Assembly (NCBI GenBank): GCA_018665505.1
Contig: JABJCS010000738.1
Location: forward strand, 1-23,851
Length of the DNA: 23,851 bases
Source of the DNA: Alphaproteobacteria bacterium
Lineage (GTDB): Bacteria > Pseudomonadota > Alphaproteobacteria > UBA8366
Direction: 5' to 3'
Shown: positions 16,280 through 23,851 of the stretch, one piece after another
Numbering within the stretch: position 1 is the first letter of the stretch
Layout of the letters: each line of letters opens with the position of its first letter
The notes under the pieces: generated by a model
What the model was told of the DNA's origin: nothing
Database searches by the model: none
Seen by the model: the letters and a program-made list of their open reading frames with translations, nothing else
Made by a program: the position numbers and the translations under genes

Positions 16280-18631
16280 TTGTCTGCAGCTTTAGATGAT
16301 TCGTTTGAAAAATATGCTATCGGCCAATCCGTCACACGCGCGGAAGACCCCCGTTTATTGCAGGGGCTGGGCAAGTTTACCGATGATATAAATATGGATG
16401 GGCAGGCTTATGCCTATGTCTTCCGGTCGCCGTATGCGCACGCGAAAATCACGTGTCTCGATGTAAGTGCGGCCAAAAACGCGCCCGGTATCCTGACCAT
16501 TATGACGGCCGCTGAATTGGAAAGCGCAGGCGTAAAACCGCTTCCTTGCGCCTTGCCGGTTAAAAACCGGGACGGCTCGCCGATGATCAAACCGCCGCGC
16601 CCGTCGTTGGCTGTCGATCGAATTCGCTTTATGGGCGAAGCCGTGGCCATGGTGGTTGCCGAGACATTAAGCCAAGCGCGAGATGCCTCGGAACTGATCG
16701 AGCTTGACGTCGAGGAATTGGGGAGCGTGACCGATTGTGTCACCGCCGCCGAAGAGAGTGCGCCTTTGCTGCACGATGAAGCTGCGAAGAACACCTGTCT
16801 TGATTGGGAATATGGCGATTGCCCGGCGGTGGAGGCGGCGATCGCGGCTGCACACCACGTGACGAAATTGCGCCTGCGCAACAACCGAGTTCATGTCTCC
16901 GCGATGGAGCCGCGCGCGGCGATTGCCGAATTCAATCCGGCGACAGACCGCTACACTTTGCATGCACCGAGCCAAGGGGTGTTTGGGCTGACCAGTGGTC
17001 TTGCCAATGTCATGGGTGTGGAACGCGAGAAGATGCATGTCTTCACCAATGATGTCGGCGGATCGTTCGGCATGAAGGGAGCGCCCTATCCGGAATACCC
17101 ACCATTGTTCTTGGCGGCGAAGGAACTCGGCCGGCCGGTCAAGTGGTGCGACGACCGCAGCGGCAGCATGGTGTCCGATCAGCATGGCCGCGACAGTTGG
17201 GCCGAGGCTACGCTGGCGTTCGATGCGGAGGGTCATATTTTGGCTGGCCGGGTTGAAGTGCAGTGCAATGTGGGGGCCTATCTCACGGGCGTTGGCCCGT
17301 CGATGCACACGCGAAACGTCGCGCGAAATTTCCCGGGTGTCTATCGCATTACAAAGTTCCATGCGCATACTTTCGCGCGGTTCACGAACACGACGCCGAT
17401 TGGCGCTTATCGGGGGGCGGGTCGTCCGGAAGGTGCCTATTATGTCGAGCGCATGATGGATACCGCGGCCCGCGAGTTGGGGCTCGACCGGCGTGAGATT
17501 CGTCGCCGCAATATGATTACGCCGGCGGAAATTCCCTTCGATGCGGTCTCTGAGCTGACTTATGATTCCGGCGATTTTCCGGCCGTTTTCGAATCTGGAT
17601 TAAAGGCTGCCGATTGGGATGGTTTTGACATCCGACGAGCGGAGTCCGAAGCACGGGGAAAGATTAGAGGCTTGGGTCTGGCTGCCTATCTCGAGGTGAC
17701 CGGACCGCAAGCAACCGAGATGGGAGAACTTCGCTTCAACGACGACGGGTCCGTGACAATGGTATCCGGGTCGCTCAATTACGGCCAAGGCCACCATTCC
17801 ACGTTTGCGCAGATAGTCCACACGGCAACCGGCATTCCTTTCGATCGCTTGGACCTCATTCAAGGGGATAGCGATCAACTGATCGCGGGTGGAGGGACCG
17901 GAGGCTCGAAAACAGTCATCGCGGCGGGAACTTTACTGGTGCACGCCTCGGAGATGGTGATCGAGAATGGCCGCAAGCTCTCGGCGCATGTCTTGGAAGC
18001 ATCGGAGGCGGATATCGAGTTCGAGAAAGGAACTTTCCGGATTGCTGGAACCGATCGCTCGATTGACATCATGTCGTTGTCTGAAGAAGTGCGATCGATG
18101 AAATCGAAAGGGACGCTTCCGGAAGATTTGCCGCAAGGGTTGGACGCCCTGCTAAAGGAAGAAACGCCGCCGTCGGCCTTTCCGAACGGCTGCCATGTAG
18201 CGGAAATAGAAATCGAACCAGATACCGGTGAAGTCGAAGTCGTCCGTTATTCGGTGGTGGATGATTTCGGCACTTTAATCAATCCGATGCTGGTTGAAGG
18301 ACAAGTTCACGGCGGCGTGGTTCAAGGTATGGGGCAAGCGCTGATGGAGAATACAGTCTATGACGACGCGGGTCAGCTTATCGCTGGTTCCTACATGGAT
18401 TATACAATGCCGCGCGCGGATAATGTCCCGCATTTCGAATTCGGTTCACATCCGGTCCCCGCAACGACCAATCCACTCGGTGCGAAAGGCTGCGGTGAGG
18501 CGGGGACCACCGGCGCACTGCCGGCGGTGATGAACGCCATTGTCGACGCGCTGAACCGTGAGAAGGGCATCGATCATATCGATATGCCCGCAACGTCGGA
18601 GCGGATATGGAAGGTGTTGAACGAGGCTTAG
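16280..18631 (+). CDS. Molybdopterin hydroxylase large subunit (xanthine dehydrogenase/CoxL family, form II-like)
   Basis: A 783-residue large subunit of the molybdenum hydroxylases. The N-terminus 'GQSVTRAEDPRLLQGLGKFTDD' and 'FRSPYAHAKI' are classical. Further motifs are 'NDVGGSFGMKGAPYPEYPP', the active-site loop 'AYRGAGR' (residues 376-382), 'GGGTGGSKTV' and the catalytic Glu740 in 'GCGEAGTTGALPAV'. AYRGAGR instead of AYRCSFR marks the form-II group, so this is not a proven aerobic CO dehydrogenase; such proteins oxidise various carbonyl or N-heterocyclic compounds. The start is TTG with AAGGAG 8 bases upstream. No iron-sulfur small subunit, FAD medium subunit or maturation gene is adjacent, which is unusual because the large subunit alone lacks the electron path. 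The downstream gene is on the opposite strand. Confidence 0.93.
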   Translation: MSAALDDSFEKYAIGQSVTRAEDPRLLQGLGKFTDDINMDGQAYAYVFRSPYAHAKITCLDVSAAKNAPGILTIMTAAELESAGVKPLPCALPVKNRDGSPMIKPPRPSLAVDRIRFMGEAVAMVVAETLSQARDASELIELDVEELGSVTDCVTAAEESAPLLHDEAAKNTCLDWEYGDCPAVEAAIAAAHHVTKLRLRNNRVHVSAMEPRAAIAEFNPATDRYTLHAPSQGVFGLTSGLANVMGVEREKMHVFTNDVGGSFGMKGAPYPEYPPLFLAAKELGRPVKWCDDRSGSMVSDQHGRDSWAEATLAFDAEGHILAGRVEVQCNVGAYLTGVGPSMHTRNVARNFPGVYRITKFHAHTFARFTNTTPIGAYRGAGRPEGAYYVERMMDTAARELGLDRREIRRRNMITPAEIPFDAVSELTYDSGDFPAVFESGLKAADWDGFDIRRAESEARGKIRGLGLAAYLEVTGPQATEMGELRFNDDGSVTMVSGSLNYGQGHHSTFAQIVHTATGIPFDRLDLIQGDSDQLIAGGGTGGSKTVIAAGTLLVHASEMVIENGRKLSAHVLEASEADIEFEKGTFRIAGTDRSIDIMSLSEEVRSMKSKGTLPEDLPQGLDALLKEETPPSAFPNGCHVAEIEIEPDTGEVEVVRYSVVDDFGTLINPMLVEGQVHGGVVQGMGQALMENTVYDDAGQLIAGSYMDYTMPRADNVPHFEFGSHPVPATTNPLGAKGCGEAGTTGALPAVMNAIVDALNREKGIDHIDMPATSERIWKVLNEA

Positions 18632-18650
18632 TGGTTGAGGAAATTTATTC

Positions 18651-18677
18651 ATGGAGGAGGCGAGGTCAAACCTCCAT
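18651..18677. repeat. Inverted repeat ATGGAGG ... CCTCCAT after the CoxL-like gene
   Basis: Perfect 7-bp arms with a 13-base loop, 19 bp after the stop codon. A second, nested pairing GAGGT-CAA-ACCTC is possible. No T-run follows, so it could stabilise the mRNA 3' end rather than terminate. Confidence 0.4.
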
Positions 18678-18752
18678 CGCACCATGTCTTACGCTCAACA
18701 TACTAGATAGAAAATGATTCCAATTTTGGTTATCATTGTTCCGTTGGGTTAG

Positions 18753-18866
18753 AGAAGAGGCGCCAAAAATCTCGATCCTGAATTCCCGAAAGGAGGCTAC
18801 AAAAATGGCTCCAACGGACAGTACGGGCTAAATATTCGAGCTATCAAAAACACACCCGGTCTTTGA
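18753..18866 (+). other. Short protein-like open frame, possible gene remnant, with strong Shine-Dalgarno and 8-codon micro-ORF
   Basis: The 311-bp gap between the CoxL-like gene and the SDR gene has no ordinary gene. One frame, open from after TAG 18750 to TGA 18864, reads like real protein ('GAKNLDPEFPKGGYKNG' and then 'YGLNIRAIKNTPGL') but has no start codon, so it may be the C-terminal end of a deleted gene. In another frame AAAGGAGGC (18789-18797) is followed by ATG 18805 and an 8-residue ORF 'MAPTDSTG' ending TAA 18829. Both readings cannot be primary: the Shine-Dalgarno-like string is also the codons for Lys-Gly-Gly in the first reading. No family recognised. Confidence 0.3.
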
Positions 18867-18896
18867 TCGGGAGGCTTGAGAAAAGCCCACACAGGG

Positions 18897-18923
18897 AAGG
18901 CTCCGTCCAGGCGATGGAGCCTT
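18897..18923. terminator. Hairpin between CoxL-like and SDR genes
   Basis: AAGGCTCC pairs with GGAGCCTT over 8 bp with an 11-base loop, followed on the plus strand by TTG. It lies 19 bp after the stop of the convergent SDR gene and is the best candidate terminator for both directions, although the T-run is short. Confidence 0.55.
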
Positions 18924-18942
18924 TTGATGATGCTGGCAATCG

Positions 18943-19704
18943 CTATTCTTTTTGGATGCCGACAGAAACGAAGCCGCCGTCGACGAACAGTATGTGTCCA
19001 TTTACGTAAGCAGCCTGCTCGCCGGCAAGATAGGTTGCCGCATCCGCCATCTCCTCGACCTTGCCATAGCGGCCTAGAGGGATGAGATCCAGATACGCCT
19101 GCCGAGTGGCATCAGAGTGGGCAACCGCGGTGAGCGGTGTATCCACGGGCCCCGGGCCGACAGCGTTGACGGTGACACCTTGGGATCCGAGTTCCAGCGC
19201 CATTTGTTTGGTCAATCCGATCACCGCGAACTTGGAAACACCGTAGCCGGTCCGCCCGACTCCCGCGCGTTCGCCTGAAATCGATGCGATATTGACGATC
19301 CGGCCATAACCTTTGTCGACCATGACCCGGCCCGCATGTTGGCCGCAATACATGGTGCCTTCCAGATTAACCGCCATGATTTGTTTGAATTCGCTCGGTT
19401 CCGCATCCAGGAAAGTCATATGCTTACTGGTGCCGGCGCTGTTTACTAGGATGTCGACGGTGCCGAATTCTTCGACCGTGCGCGCGACAAGCGCGCCTGC
19501 CGCGTCGTAATCCGTGACGTCCAATTGATGCGCAATAGCCTTCGTTTGACCCTTGCGAATTTCCTCGGCAACCGTCTCCGCGTTGTCGCCGTTGATATCT
19601 GCGAGGACCAGACTGGCACCTTCTTCTGCGAACCTTTTGGCGATTCCCGCGCCCAATCCGCTACCACCCCCAGTGACGATGGCGACACGATCTTTTAACC
19701 GCAT
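18943..19704 (-). CDS. Short-chain dehydrogenase/reductase (SDR), classical type
   Basis: A 253-residue NAD(P)-dependent oxidoreductase. The cofactor motif is 'VTGGGSGLGAGIA' (TGxxxGxG at 11-18). Asp36 after the second strand ('LVLADING') points to NAD(H) rather than NADP(H). 'VDILVNSAGTS' is the NNAG-type motif with Ser in the second place, and the catalytic triad is Ser141, Tyr154 and Lys158 ('GYGVSKFAV'). The C-terminal 'YVNGHILFVDGGF' is typical. The frame is open to 19734, but ATG 19704 is chosen because AGGA lies 7 bases upstream and the protein then starts at 'MRLKDRVAIVTGG'. It is divergent from the amidohydrolase operon (117-bp gap), so it may share regulation with it. The substrate alcohol or ketone is unknown. 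Confidence 0.93.
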   Translation of the reverse strand: MRLKDRVAIVTGGGSGLGAGIAKRFAEEGASLVLADINGDNAETVAEEIRKGQTKAIAHQLDVTDYDAAGALVARTVEEFGTVDILVNSAGTSKHMTFLDAEPSEFKQIMAVNLEGTMYCGQHAGRVMVDKGYGRIVNIASISGERAGVGRTGYGVSKFAVIGLTKQMALELGSQGVTVNAVGPGPVDTPLTAVAHSDATRQAYLDLIPLGRYGKVEEMADAATYLAGEQAAYVNGHILFVDGGFVSVGIQKE

Positions 19705-19821
19705 TTTCAGGTCCTCTAAAATTTCTCTTCCCAAAGATAGGTATGGGGCCGGACTTCTGGGGCAACCGCTCTAAATTCCTGCTCTGACACGCCAAAACTC
19801 TCACAGGGGAGCAAAAACACC

Positions 19822-20925
19822 ATGGCCAAGCGCCCGATTTCCGCGGATTCTCACATCACCGAGCCGCCCAACTGTTACATTGATTATATCGACGCGAAAT
19901 ATAAGGACATCGCGCCACACGTGGTCGACGACCCGAAGCGCGGCGAAATCTATGTCATCGATGGTATCGATATCGCGATTCCCTTGAGTCTCGTCGCGGC
20001 TGCCGGAAAAGCGCCATCGGAACTGAGTACCAAAGGTGCTGTGTTTAATGAATTGCACCGTGGCGGATGGGATCCGAAAGCACGGGCGGCCGATCAGGAC
20101 CGCGACGGCGTGGCGGCGGAAATAATTTATCCGTCGGTCGGCATGATGCTTAGCAATCACCCGGACTTTGGATATAAACGCGCTTGCTTTGATGCGTATA
20201 ACCGCTGGCTGCTGGAATTCTGTGAAGGGCTACCAAACCGATTATTCGGGATGCCGCAGATTACCATGGAAACGCCTGCCTCCGGTATTGAGGAAGTTCG
20301 CCGGGCCAAAGAGATGGGCTTTAAGGGGGTAATGCTCGTCGGTCAGCCTGGGCATGAGGATTACCATCATCCCGATTACGATCCGTTTTTCGAGGCGGTT
20401 GTTGATATGGGAATGCCAATTTGTTTCCACATCCTGACTTCGGGAAAAGACGAAATGCGAACCTATCGTGGCCCGAAGATTAATGGATTTCAGTCCATAA
20501 TCCGAGGGAACCAAGATATTATAGGCACGTTTATATTCGGTGGTGTATTCGAGCGGCATCCGAAATTGAAACTCGTTTGTGTCGAAGCTGATGCCGGTTG
20601 GGCACCGCATTTCATGTATCGAATGGACCACGCATACAAGTATCACCGATATTGGATGAAATGCGACGAGCTGGACCGTCTCCCGAGCGAGTATTTCAAA
20701 GAGAACGTCTATATGACGTTCCAAGACGACTGGACGGCGTTCCAGTTACGCGACTTTATGAATGTGGAGCGCCTCATGTGGGCGAATGATTTCCCCCATA
20801 GCGACGCCACATGGCCGAACAGTCAGGCGCTGTTGGCCGAACATACGGCCGACATGAGCGAATGGGAATGTGATCGAATTCTCCATGATAACGTGTCCGA
20901 GCTATATGGTTTGAATATCCAATAA
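19822..20925 (+). CDS. Metal-dependent amidohydrolase (ACMSD-like amidohydrolase_2 family)
   Basis: A 367-residue TIM-barrel hydrolase or decarboxylase. It opens with 'ISADSHITEPPNCYIDYI' (metal-binding His11/Glu14 segment of this subgroup). It contains 'KGVMLVGQPGHEDYHHPDYDPFFE', 'ICFHILTSG', 'GGVFERHPKLKLVCVEADAGW' and the late active-site motif 'WANDFPHSDATWPNS' with Asp323. These blocks are characteristic of the large amidohydrolase_2 group, which includes ACMSD-type decarboxylases. The ATG is preceded by AGGGGAGC. It is the first gene of a plus-strand operon; the D-aminoacylase-like gene starts 22 bp after its stop. Substrate unknown; hydrolysis of an amide or lactone, or decarboxylation of an aromatic acid, are the family options. 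Confidence 0.9.
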   Translation: MAKRPISADSHITEPPNCYIDYIDAKYKDIAPHVVDDPKRGEIYVIDGIDIAIPLSLVAAAGKAPSELSTKGAVFNELHRGGWDPKARAADQDRDGVAAEIIYPSVGMMLSNHPDFGYKRACFDAYNRWLLEFCEGLPNRLFGMPQITMETPASGIEEVRRAKEMGFKGVMLVGQPGHEDYHHPDYDPFFEAVVDMGMPICFHILTSGKDEMRTYRGPKINGFQSIIRGNQDIIGTFIFGGVFERHPKLKLVCVEADAGWAPHFMYRMDHAYKYHRYWMKCDELDRLPSEYFKENVYMTFQDDWTAFQLRDFMNVERLMWANDFPHSDATWPNSQALLAEHTADMSEWECDRILHDNVSELYGLNIQ

Positions 20926-20947
20926 CCGCTCAAGCGGAGAGTGCGAT

Positions 20948-22636
20948 ATGACTTATGATCTGAAGATTGTCGGCGGTACGATTGTCGATGGCAGCGGTAG
21001 TGCGGGATATCGAGGTGATGTCGGCATTTCTGATGGGCGTATCGTGGCGCTCGGCGATGCGCCGGATAGTGCGGAGCGTACTATCGATGCGGAAGGCGCC
21101 GTGGTATCGCCGGGATTTGTCGATATCCATACCCATTACGACGCTCAGATCATCTGGGACCGCATGATGTCGATTTCTCCTTGGCATGGTGTGACGACGA
21201 CGGTGCTCGGAAATTGCGGTTTCGGTGTGGCCCCGACCCGCGCGGCCCATCGCGATATGATCATACGGACGTTGGAGAAAGTTGAAGGGATGAGTGTGCC
21301 CGCTCTCCAGGCTGGATTAGGCGAGGATTGGCCCTTCGAGACTTTCGGAGAGTACCTGGACGTGATTGAAGCGCGGGGCTCCGCGATCAACATGGCGGTG
21401 CTCCTCGGTCACACGCCGCTGCGCATGTACGTCATGGGCGAGGCAGCCACGGAACGCGCCGCGACCGACGATGAGATCGAGGAAATGCGGGCGATCGTGA
21501 AGCAAGGCATGAAGGATGGAGCGCTTGGTTTCGCCACGTCGCGTGCCGGGACGCATGTCGGCTATGAAGGTCGCCCGGTGCCGAGCCGTGCCTGCGAGAT
21601 CGAAGAGATATTTCGCCTGGCTAAGGCCGTCGGTGAAAGCGGTGGCGGTCTGATCGCCGCGACGGCGGGTAAGGACCTTTTCATTGACGAGTATCCCGAC
21701 TTGGCGCGCACGAGTGGTTGCACGGTGACCTGGACGGCGTTGCTCGCGGGATTAGCATTGGGCAAAGGCGATCACGAAGAACAATTGGCGAAATCCGAAG
21801 CCATTGTGGCCGAGGGGCACCGCGTCTTCCCACAGGTAACGCCGCGCCCACTCAATTTCGAATATCAGATGGCGGCACCCTTCCTCTTCGAGCCGTTCTC
21901 CGTCATGAAGCCGGCTGCGGCCGCGGACGCGGAAGGCAAGAAGAAGATTTACGCGGATCCGGAATTTCGTGAGGCGTTTCGAGCGCGGATCGATGGTGCG
22001 CGCAAGGAGTTCAAGGGAGCGTTCGATAAGACTGTCATCTCGCAGCATAAAAAGAATGGAGGACTCGACGAGAAAGTCTTGGCCGATGTCGCCCGAGAAA
22101 GAGGCATGACACCAACCGATCTATTATTGGATTTGGCGCTGGAAACTGATCTCGAGACGCGCTTCCGGATGCCGGTCGCCAACCACAACGAAGACGAGGT
22201 GGAGCCACTGCTGAAGAGTGGGGCGACGGTGATTGGTCTCTCCGATGCGGGGGCTCATGCAAGCCAACTCTGTGATGCGTGCCAGCCGACATATTTCCTC
22301 GGTCGTTGGGTTCGTGAAAAACAAACCTTCACAATCGAAGAAGCCGTCCGGATGCTGACCTCGCGACCGGCGGAGGTCGCCGGTATCACGGACCGCGGCC
22401 TGTTGGCCGAAGGCCGCCCAGCGGATATTGCTGTCTTCGATCCCGAGACGGTGGGTGCCGGTGGCTTGGAGCGTGTCTACGATTTTCCGGGTGGTGCCGA
22501 TCGGTTGATCTCGAAGGAGCGCGGCATGCGGGCGGTTGTCGTCAATGGCACCGTCTTGCGTGAGAACGGCGCCGACGCGATATCGCCCGAAGGCAACTTA
22601 CCTGGCGGCGTCTTGCGGAATGGTCGCGCCGCATGA
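20948..22636 (+). CDS. N-acyl-D-amino-acid deacylase (D-aminoacylase) family amidohydrolase
   Basis: A 562-residue amidohydrolase of the D-aminoacylase/COG3653 type. It opens with the small beta domain 'YDLKIVGGTIVDGSGSAGYRGDVGI', then the metal-binding 'GFVDIHTHYDAQIIWD' (His61, His63), the family signature 'VLGNCGFGVAPTR', 'GALGFATSRAGTH', 'GLSDAGAHASQLCD' (metal Asp) and 'RPAEVAGITDRGLLAEGRPADIAVFDP' closing the barrel. The ATG has GGAGAG upstream. Its stop overlaps the GST start (ATGA, 4 bp), so the two are translationally coupled. Characterised members hydrolyse N-acyl-D-amino acids, but many in this family are of unknown specificity, so the name gives the class only. Confidence 0.92.
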   Translation: MTYDLKIVGGTIVDGSGSAGYRGDVGISDGRIVALGDAPDSAERTIDAEGAVVSPGFVDIHTHYDAQIIWDRMMSISPWHGVTTTVLGNCGFGVAPTRAAHRDMIIRTLEKVEGMSVPALQAGLGEDWPFETFGEYLDVIEARGSAINMAVLLGHTPLRMYVMGEAATERAATDDEIEEMRAIVKQGMKDGALGFATSRAGTHVGYEGRPVPSRACEIEEIFRLAKAVGESGGGLIAATAGKDLFIDEYPDLARTSGCTVTWTALLAGLALGKGDHEEQLAKSEAIVAEGHRVFPQVTPRPLNFEYQMAAPFLFEPFSVMKPAAAADAEGKKKIYADPEFREAFRARIDGARKEFKGAFDKTVISQHKKNGGLDEKVLADVARERGMTPTDLLLDLALETDLETRFRMPVANHNEDEVEPLLKSGATVIGLSDAGAHASQLCDACQPTYFLGRWVREKQTFTIEEAVRMLTSRPAEVAGITDRGLLAEGRPADIAVFDPETVGAGGLERVYDFPGGADRLISKERGMRAVVVNGTVLRENGADAISPEGNLPGGVLRNGRAA

Positions 22637-23268
22637 ACCAACGCATCATTTGGGGCATCGGGTCGGCCCGTGCCTTTCGCGTCCATTGGGCGCTGCACGA
22701 ACTGGGGCTCGATTATGAAACCAAGTCGGTTCGCACTCGGACGCCGGCGATGGATACACCGGAGTTCCAGGCAATCAGTCCGCGTAAGAAGATTCCCGTC
22801 TTCCAGGACGGCGATCTGACGCTTTTCGAAAGTGCTGCCATTATAAATTATCTCGGTCGAACTTATGGAGAGGTCGACCGGCAGCTTATCCCCAGCGATC
22901 CGGCGGACCGTGCCCATTGTGACGAATGGTGCTATTTCGTCGCCATGGAATTGGACGCGACTAGCCTCTACGTTATTCGTCGTCACGGCGACTTGCCGGA
23001 AATTTATGGCGAAGCGCCAGTTGCGGTGGAATGTGCCGCGGAATATTTCGCCCGTCAGATCAAGGTGCCCGAGCAGAAGCTCAGTGACGGGAGGAAGTTT
23101 ATCTTGGGGTCGTTTTTCAGCGTCGCCGACATCATGCTGACATCTTGCGTGACCTGGGCCATCCGCTACGGCCGTCCGGTGCCGGATAGCTTGATTTCCT
23201 ATAGAGAGAGCATCATTGCTCGCCCCGCCTATCAGACTGCTTCCGCCGTCTGCTATCCGGATTCGTAG
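22633..23268 (+). CDS. Glutathione S-transferase family protein
   Basis: A 211-residue cytosolic protein with an N-terminal thioredoxin-fold domain ('IIWGIGSARAFRVHWALHEL', cis-Pro55 in 'RKKIPVFQDGD', and the gamma-glutamyl-binding Glu66-Ser67 in 'LFESAAIINYLG') and an all-helical C-terminal domain carrying 'FILGSFFSVADIMLTSC', the N-capping motif region. The likely catalytic residue is Ser11 near the N-terminus. It overlaps the upstream deacylase gene by 4 bp and is followed after 16 bp by an MFS gene, so it belongs to the same operon. In catabolic operons GSTs often open epoxides, dehalogenate, cleave ethers or isomerise; which applies here is not known. Confidence 0.92.
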   Translation: MNQRIIWGIGSARAFRVHWALHELGLDYETKSVRTRTPAMDTPEFQAISPRKKIPVFQDGDLTLFESAAIINYLGRTYGEVDRQLIPSDPADRAHCDEWCYFVAMELDATSLYVIRRHGDLPEIYGEAPVAVECAAEYFARQIKVPEQKLSDGRKFILGSFFSVADIMLTSCVTWAIRYGRPVPDSLISYRESIIARPAYQTASAVCYPDS

Positions 23269-23284
23269 TTTCTCCTGAGGCCTT

Positions 23285-23851
23285 ATGTCCGAAAGTCCCT
23301 TTAGAGCCTCGCTGGTACGGCGGGTCAGCCAGCGGATGTTTTACGGCTGGGTGATCGTTTGGGTCGCCATGCTCGGAATCTTCGCGAGCGGACCCGCGCA
23401 GTCCCACACCTTCAGCGTCTTTATCGGCCCCATTGCGGCTGAACTCGGCCTCTCCCAAACGGCAATGGCGTCAGCGTATGGTCTGGCGACGCTTGTGGCG
23501 GCCTTTTGCCTGCCGTTGATGGGCCGGTTTCTGGATCGTGTGGGCGCGCGCCGTATGTTGGCGGTCGTGGCGCTGGTATTTGGTGCCGGTTGCGCCGCGT
23601 TTGGTCTTGCCGGAGGCATGATCTGGCTCGCACTGGGGTTCGCCGCATTGCGGTTCCTAGGACAGGGGTCGCTGATGCTGGGTTCCTCCAACATGGTTTC
23701 GCAATGGTTTAGTCTGCGGCGCGGATTTGCGCTGGGGTTAATGGCGCTCGGTTTTGCGATCTCGATGGCGGTACATCCCACGGTCGCCAAGTGGCTCATC
23801 GATTTGGTTGGCTGGCGCGAAGCTTGGTTGTGGCTTGGCATTTCCACATGG
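23285..23851 (+). CDS. MFS transporter, 3' end outside window
   Basis: An open frame of 189 codons runs off the right edge. It begins 'MSESPFRASLVRRVSQRMFY' and shows five or more hydrophobic segments, among them 'GWVIVWVAMLGIFASG' and 'FGAGCAAFGLAGGMIWLAL'. The loop 2-3 motif is 'GRFLDRVGARRMLAVVAL' (MFS motif A). The residues 'ALRFLGQGSLMLGSSNMVSQWF' region (about 23651-23710) fits the monocarboxylate or oxalate/formate-type MFS proteins. The ATG is preceded by GAGG with short spacing and lies 16 bp after the GST stop, so it is the fourth gene of the operon that begins at 19822. It is probably the uptake step of the pathway, by inference from position. Confidence 0.88.
   Translation, partial: MSESPFRASLVRRVSQRMFYGWVIVWVAMLGIFASGPAQSHTFSVFIGPIAAELGLSQTAMASAYGLATLVAAFCLPLMGRFLDRVGARRMLAVVALVFGAGCAAFGLAGGMIWLALGFAALRFLGQGSLMLGSSNMVSQWFSLRRGFALGLMALGFAISMAVHPTVAKWLIDLVGWREAWLWLGISTW

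Noticed and set aside
16667..17368. Long minus-strand open frame (233 codons) opposite the CoxL-like gene
   Set aside because: It lies wholly inside a gene with clear motifs on the other strand, and its His/Arg-rich composition is that of an antisense shadow.
16280..18631. Reading the large subunit as a true aerobic CO dehydrogenase (CoxL form I)
   Set aside because: The active-site loop is AYRGAGR rather than AYRCSFR, and no coxS, coxM or maturation genes are next to it.
18805..18831. PqqA-like or other ribosomally made peptide precursor
   Set aside because: Only 8 codons, no Glu-x-x-x-Tyr or similar core motif, and no modifying enzyme (radical SAM etc.) nearby.
18632..18942. SAM-II or other known riboswitch in the gap
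   Set aside because: The order of conserved elements I know is absent, and both flanking genes point into the gap, so there is no downstream gene to control.

Overview
The window looks like chromosomal DNA of a moderately GC-rich alphaproteobacterium, possibly Rhodospirillales-like. This is an inference from the gene families (glnK-amtB with a -24/-12 promoter, DUF1244, an N-formylglutamate amidohydrolase next to a YbdK-type ligase, many Fe(II)/2-oxoglutarate oxygenases) and from codon use. No rRNA, tRNA, CRISPR array, insertion sequence or phage gene was seen.

Layout. Positions 2-4102 hold the 3' part of an RND efflux permease gene followed by a luciferase-like flavin oxidoreductase gene. 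A strong hairpin then separates them from the convergent nitrogen-control operon glnK-amtB (5818 to 4174, minus strand), which has a near-consensus sigma-54 promoter. Next come a UbiH/COQ6-type FAD hydroxylase and a VOC protein (plus strand), then an MFS transporter and a zinc-less MDR oxidoreductase on the minus strand. Positions 10202-12510 hold an intact N-formylglutamate amidohydrolase, then a decaying YbdK-family carboxylate-amine ligase (four in-frame stops and one single-base frameshift), then a short N-terminal fragment that resembles a molybdopterin hydroxylase (CoxL/XdhA) large subunit.

From 12518 to the right edge the window is an accessory catabolic region. It has two convergent TauD/TfdA-family dioxygenases, a DUF1244 protein, one or two small overlapping ORFs of unknown function, a phytanoyl-CoA-dioxygenase-family enzyme, a form-II CoxL-like molybdenum hydroxylase large subunit with no small or medium subunit beside it, and an SDR dehydrogenase. 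A tight plus-strand operon follows: metal-dependent amidohydrolase, D-aminoacylase-family amidohydrolase, glutathione S-transferase and an MFS transporter cut by the window edge. The mix (three 2OG oxygenases, a Mo-hydroxylase, an SDR, two amidohydrolases, a GST and a transporter) suggests uptake and oxidative or hydrolytic breakdown of an organic compound, perhaps N-acylated. The substrate cannot be read from the sequence.

The less ordinary signals are the two gene remnants at 11.0-12.5 kb, the orphan CoxL flanked by very strong Shine-Dalgarno sequences that lead only into micro-ORFs, the overlapping small ORFs at 15.0-15.3 kb, and the cluster of three 2OG oxygenases.
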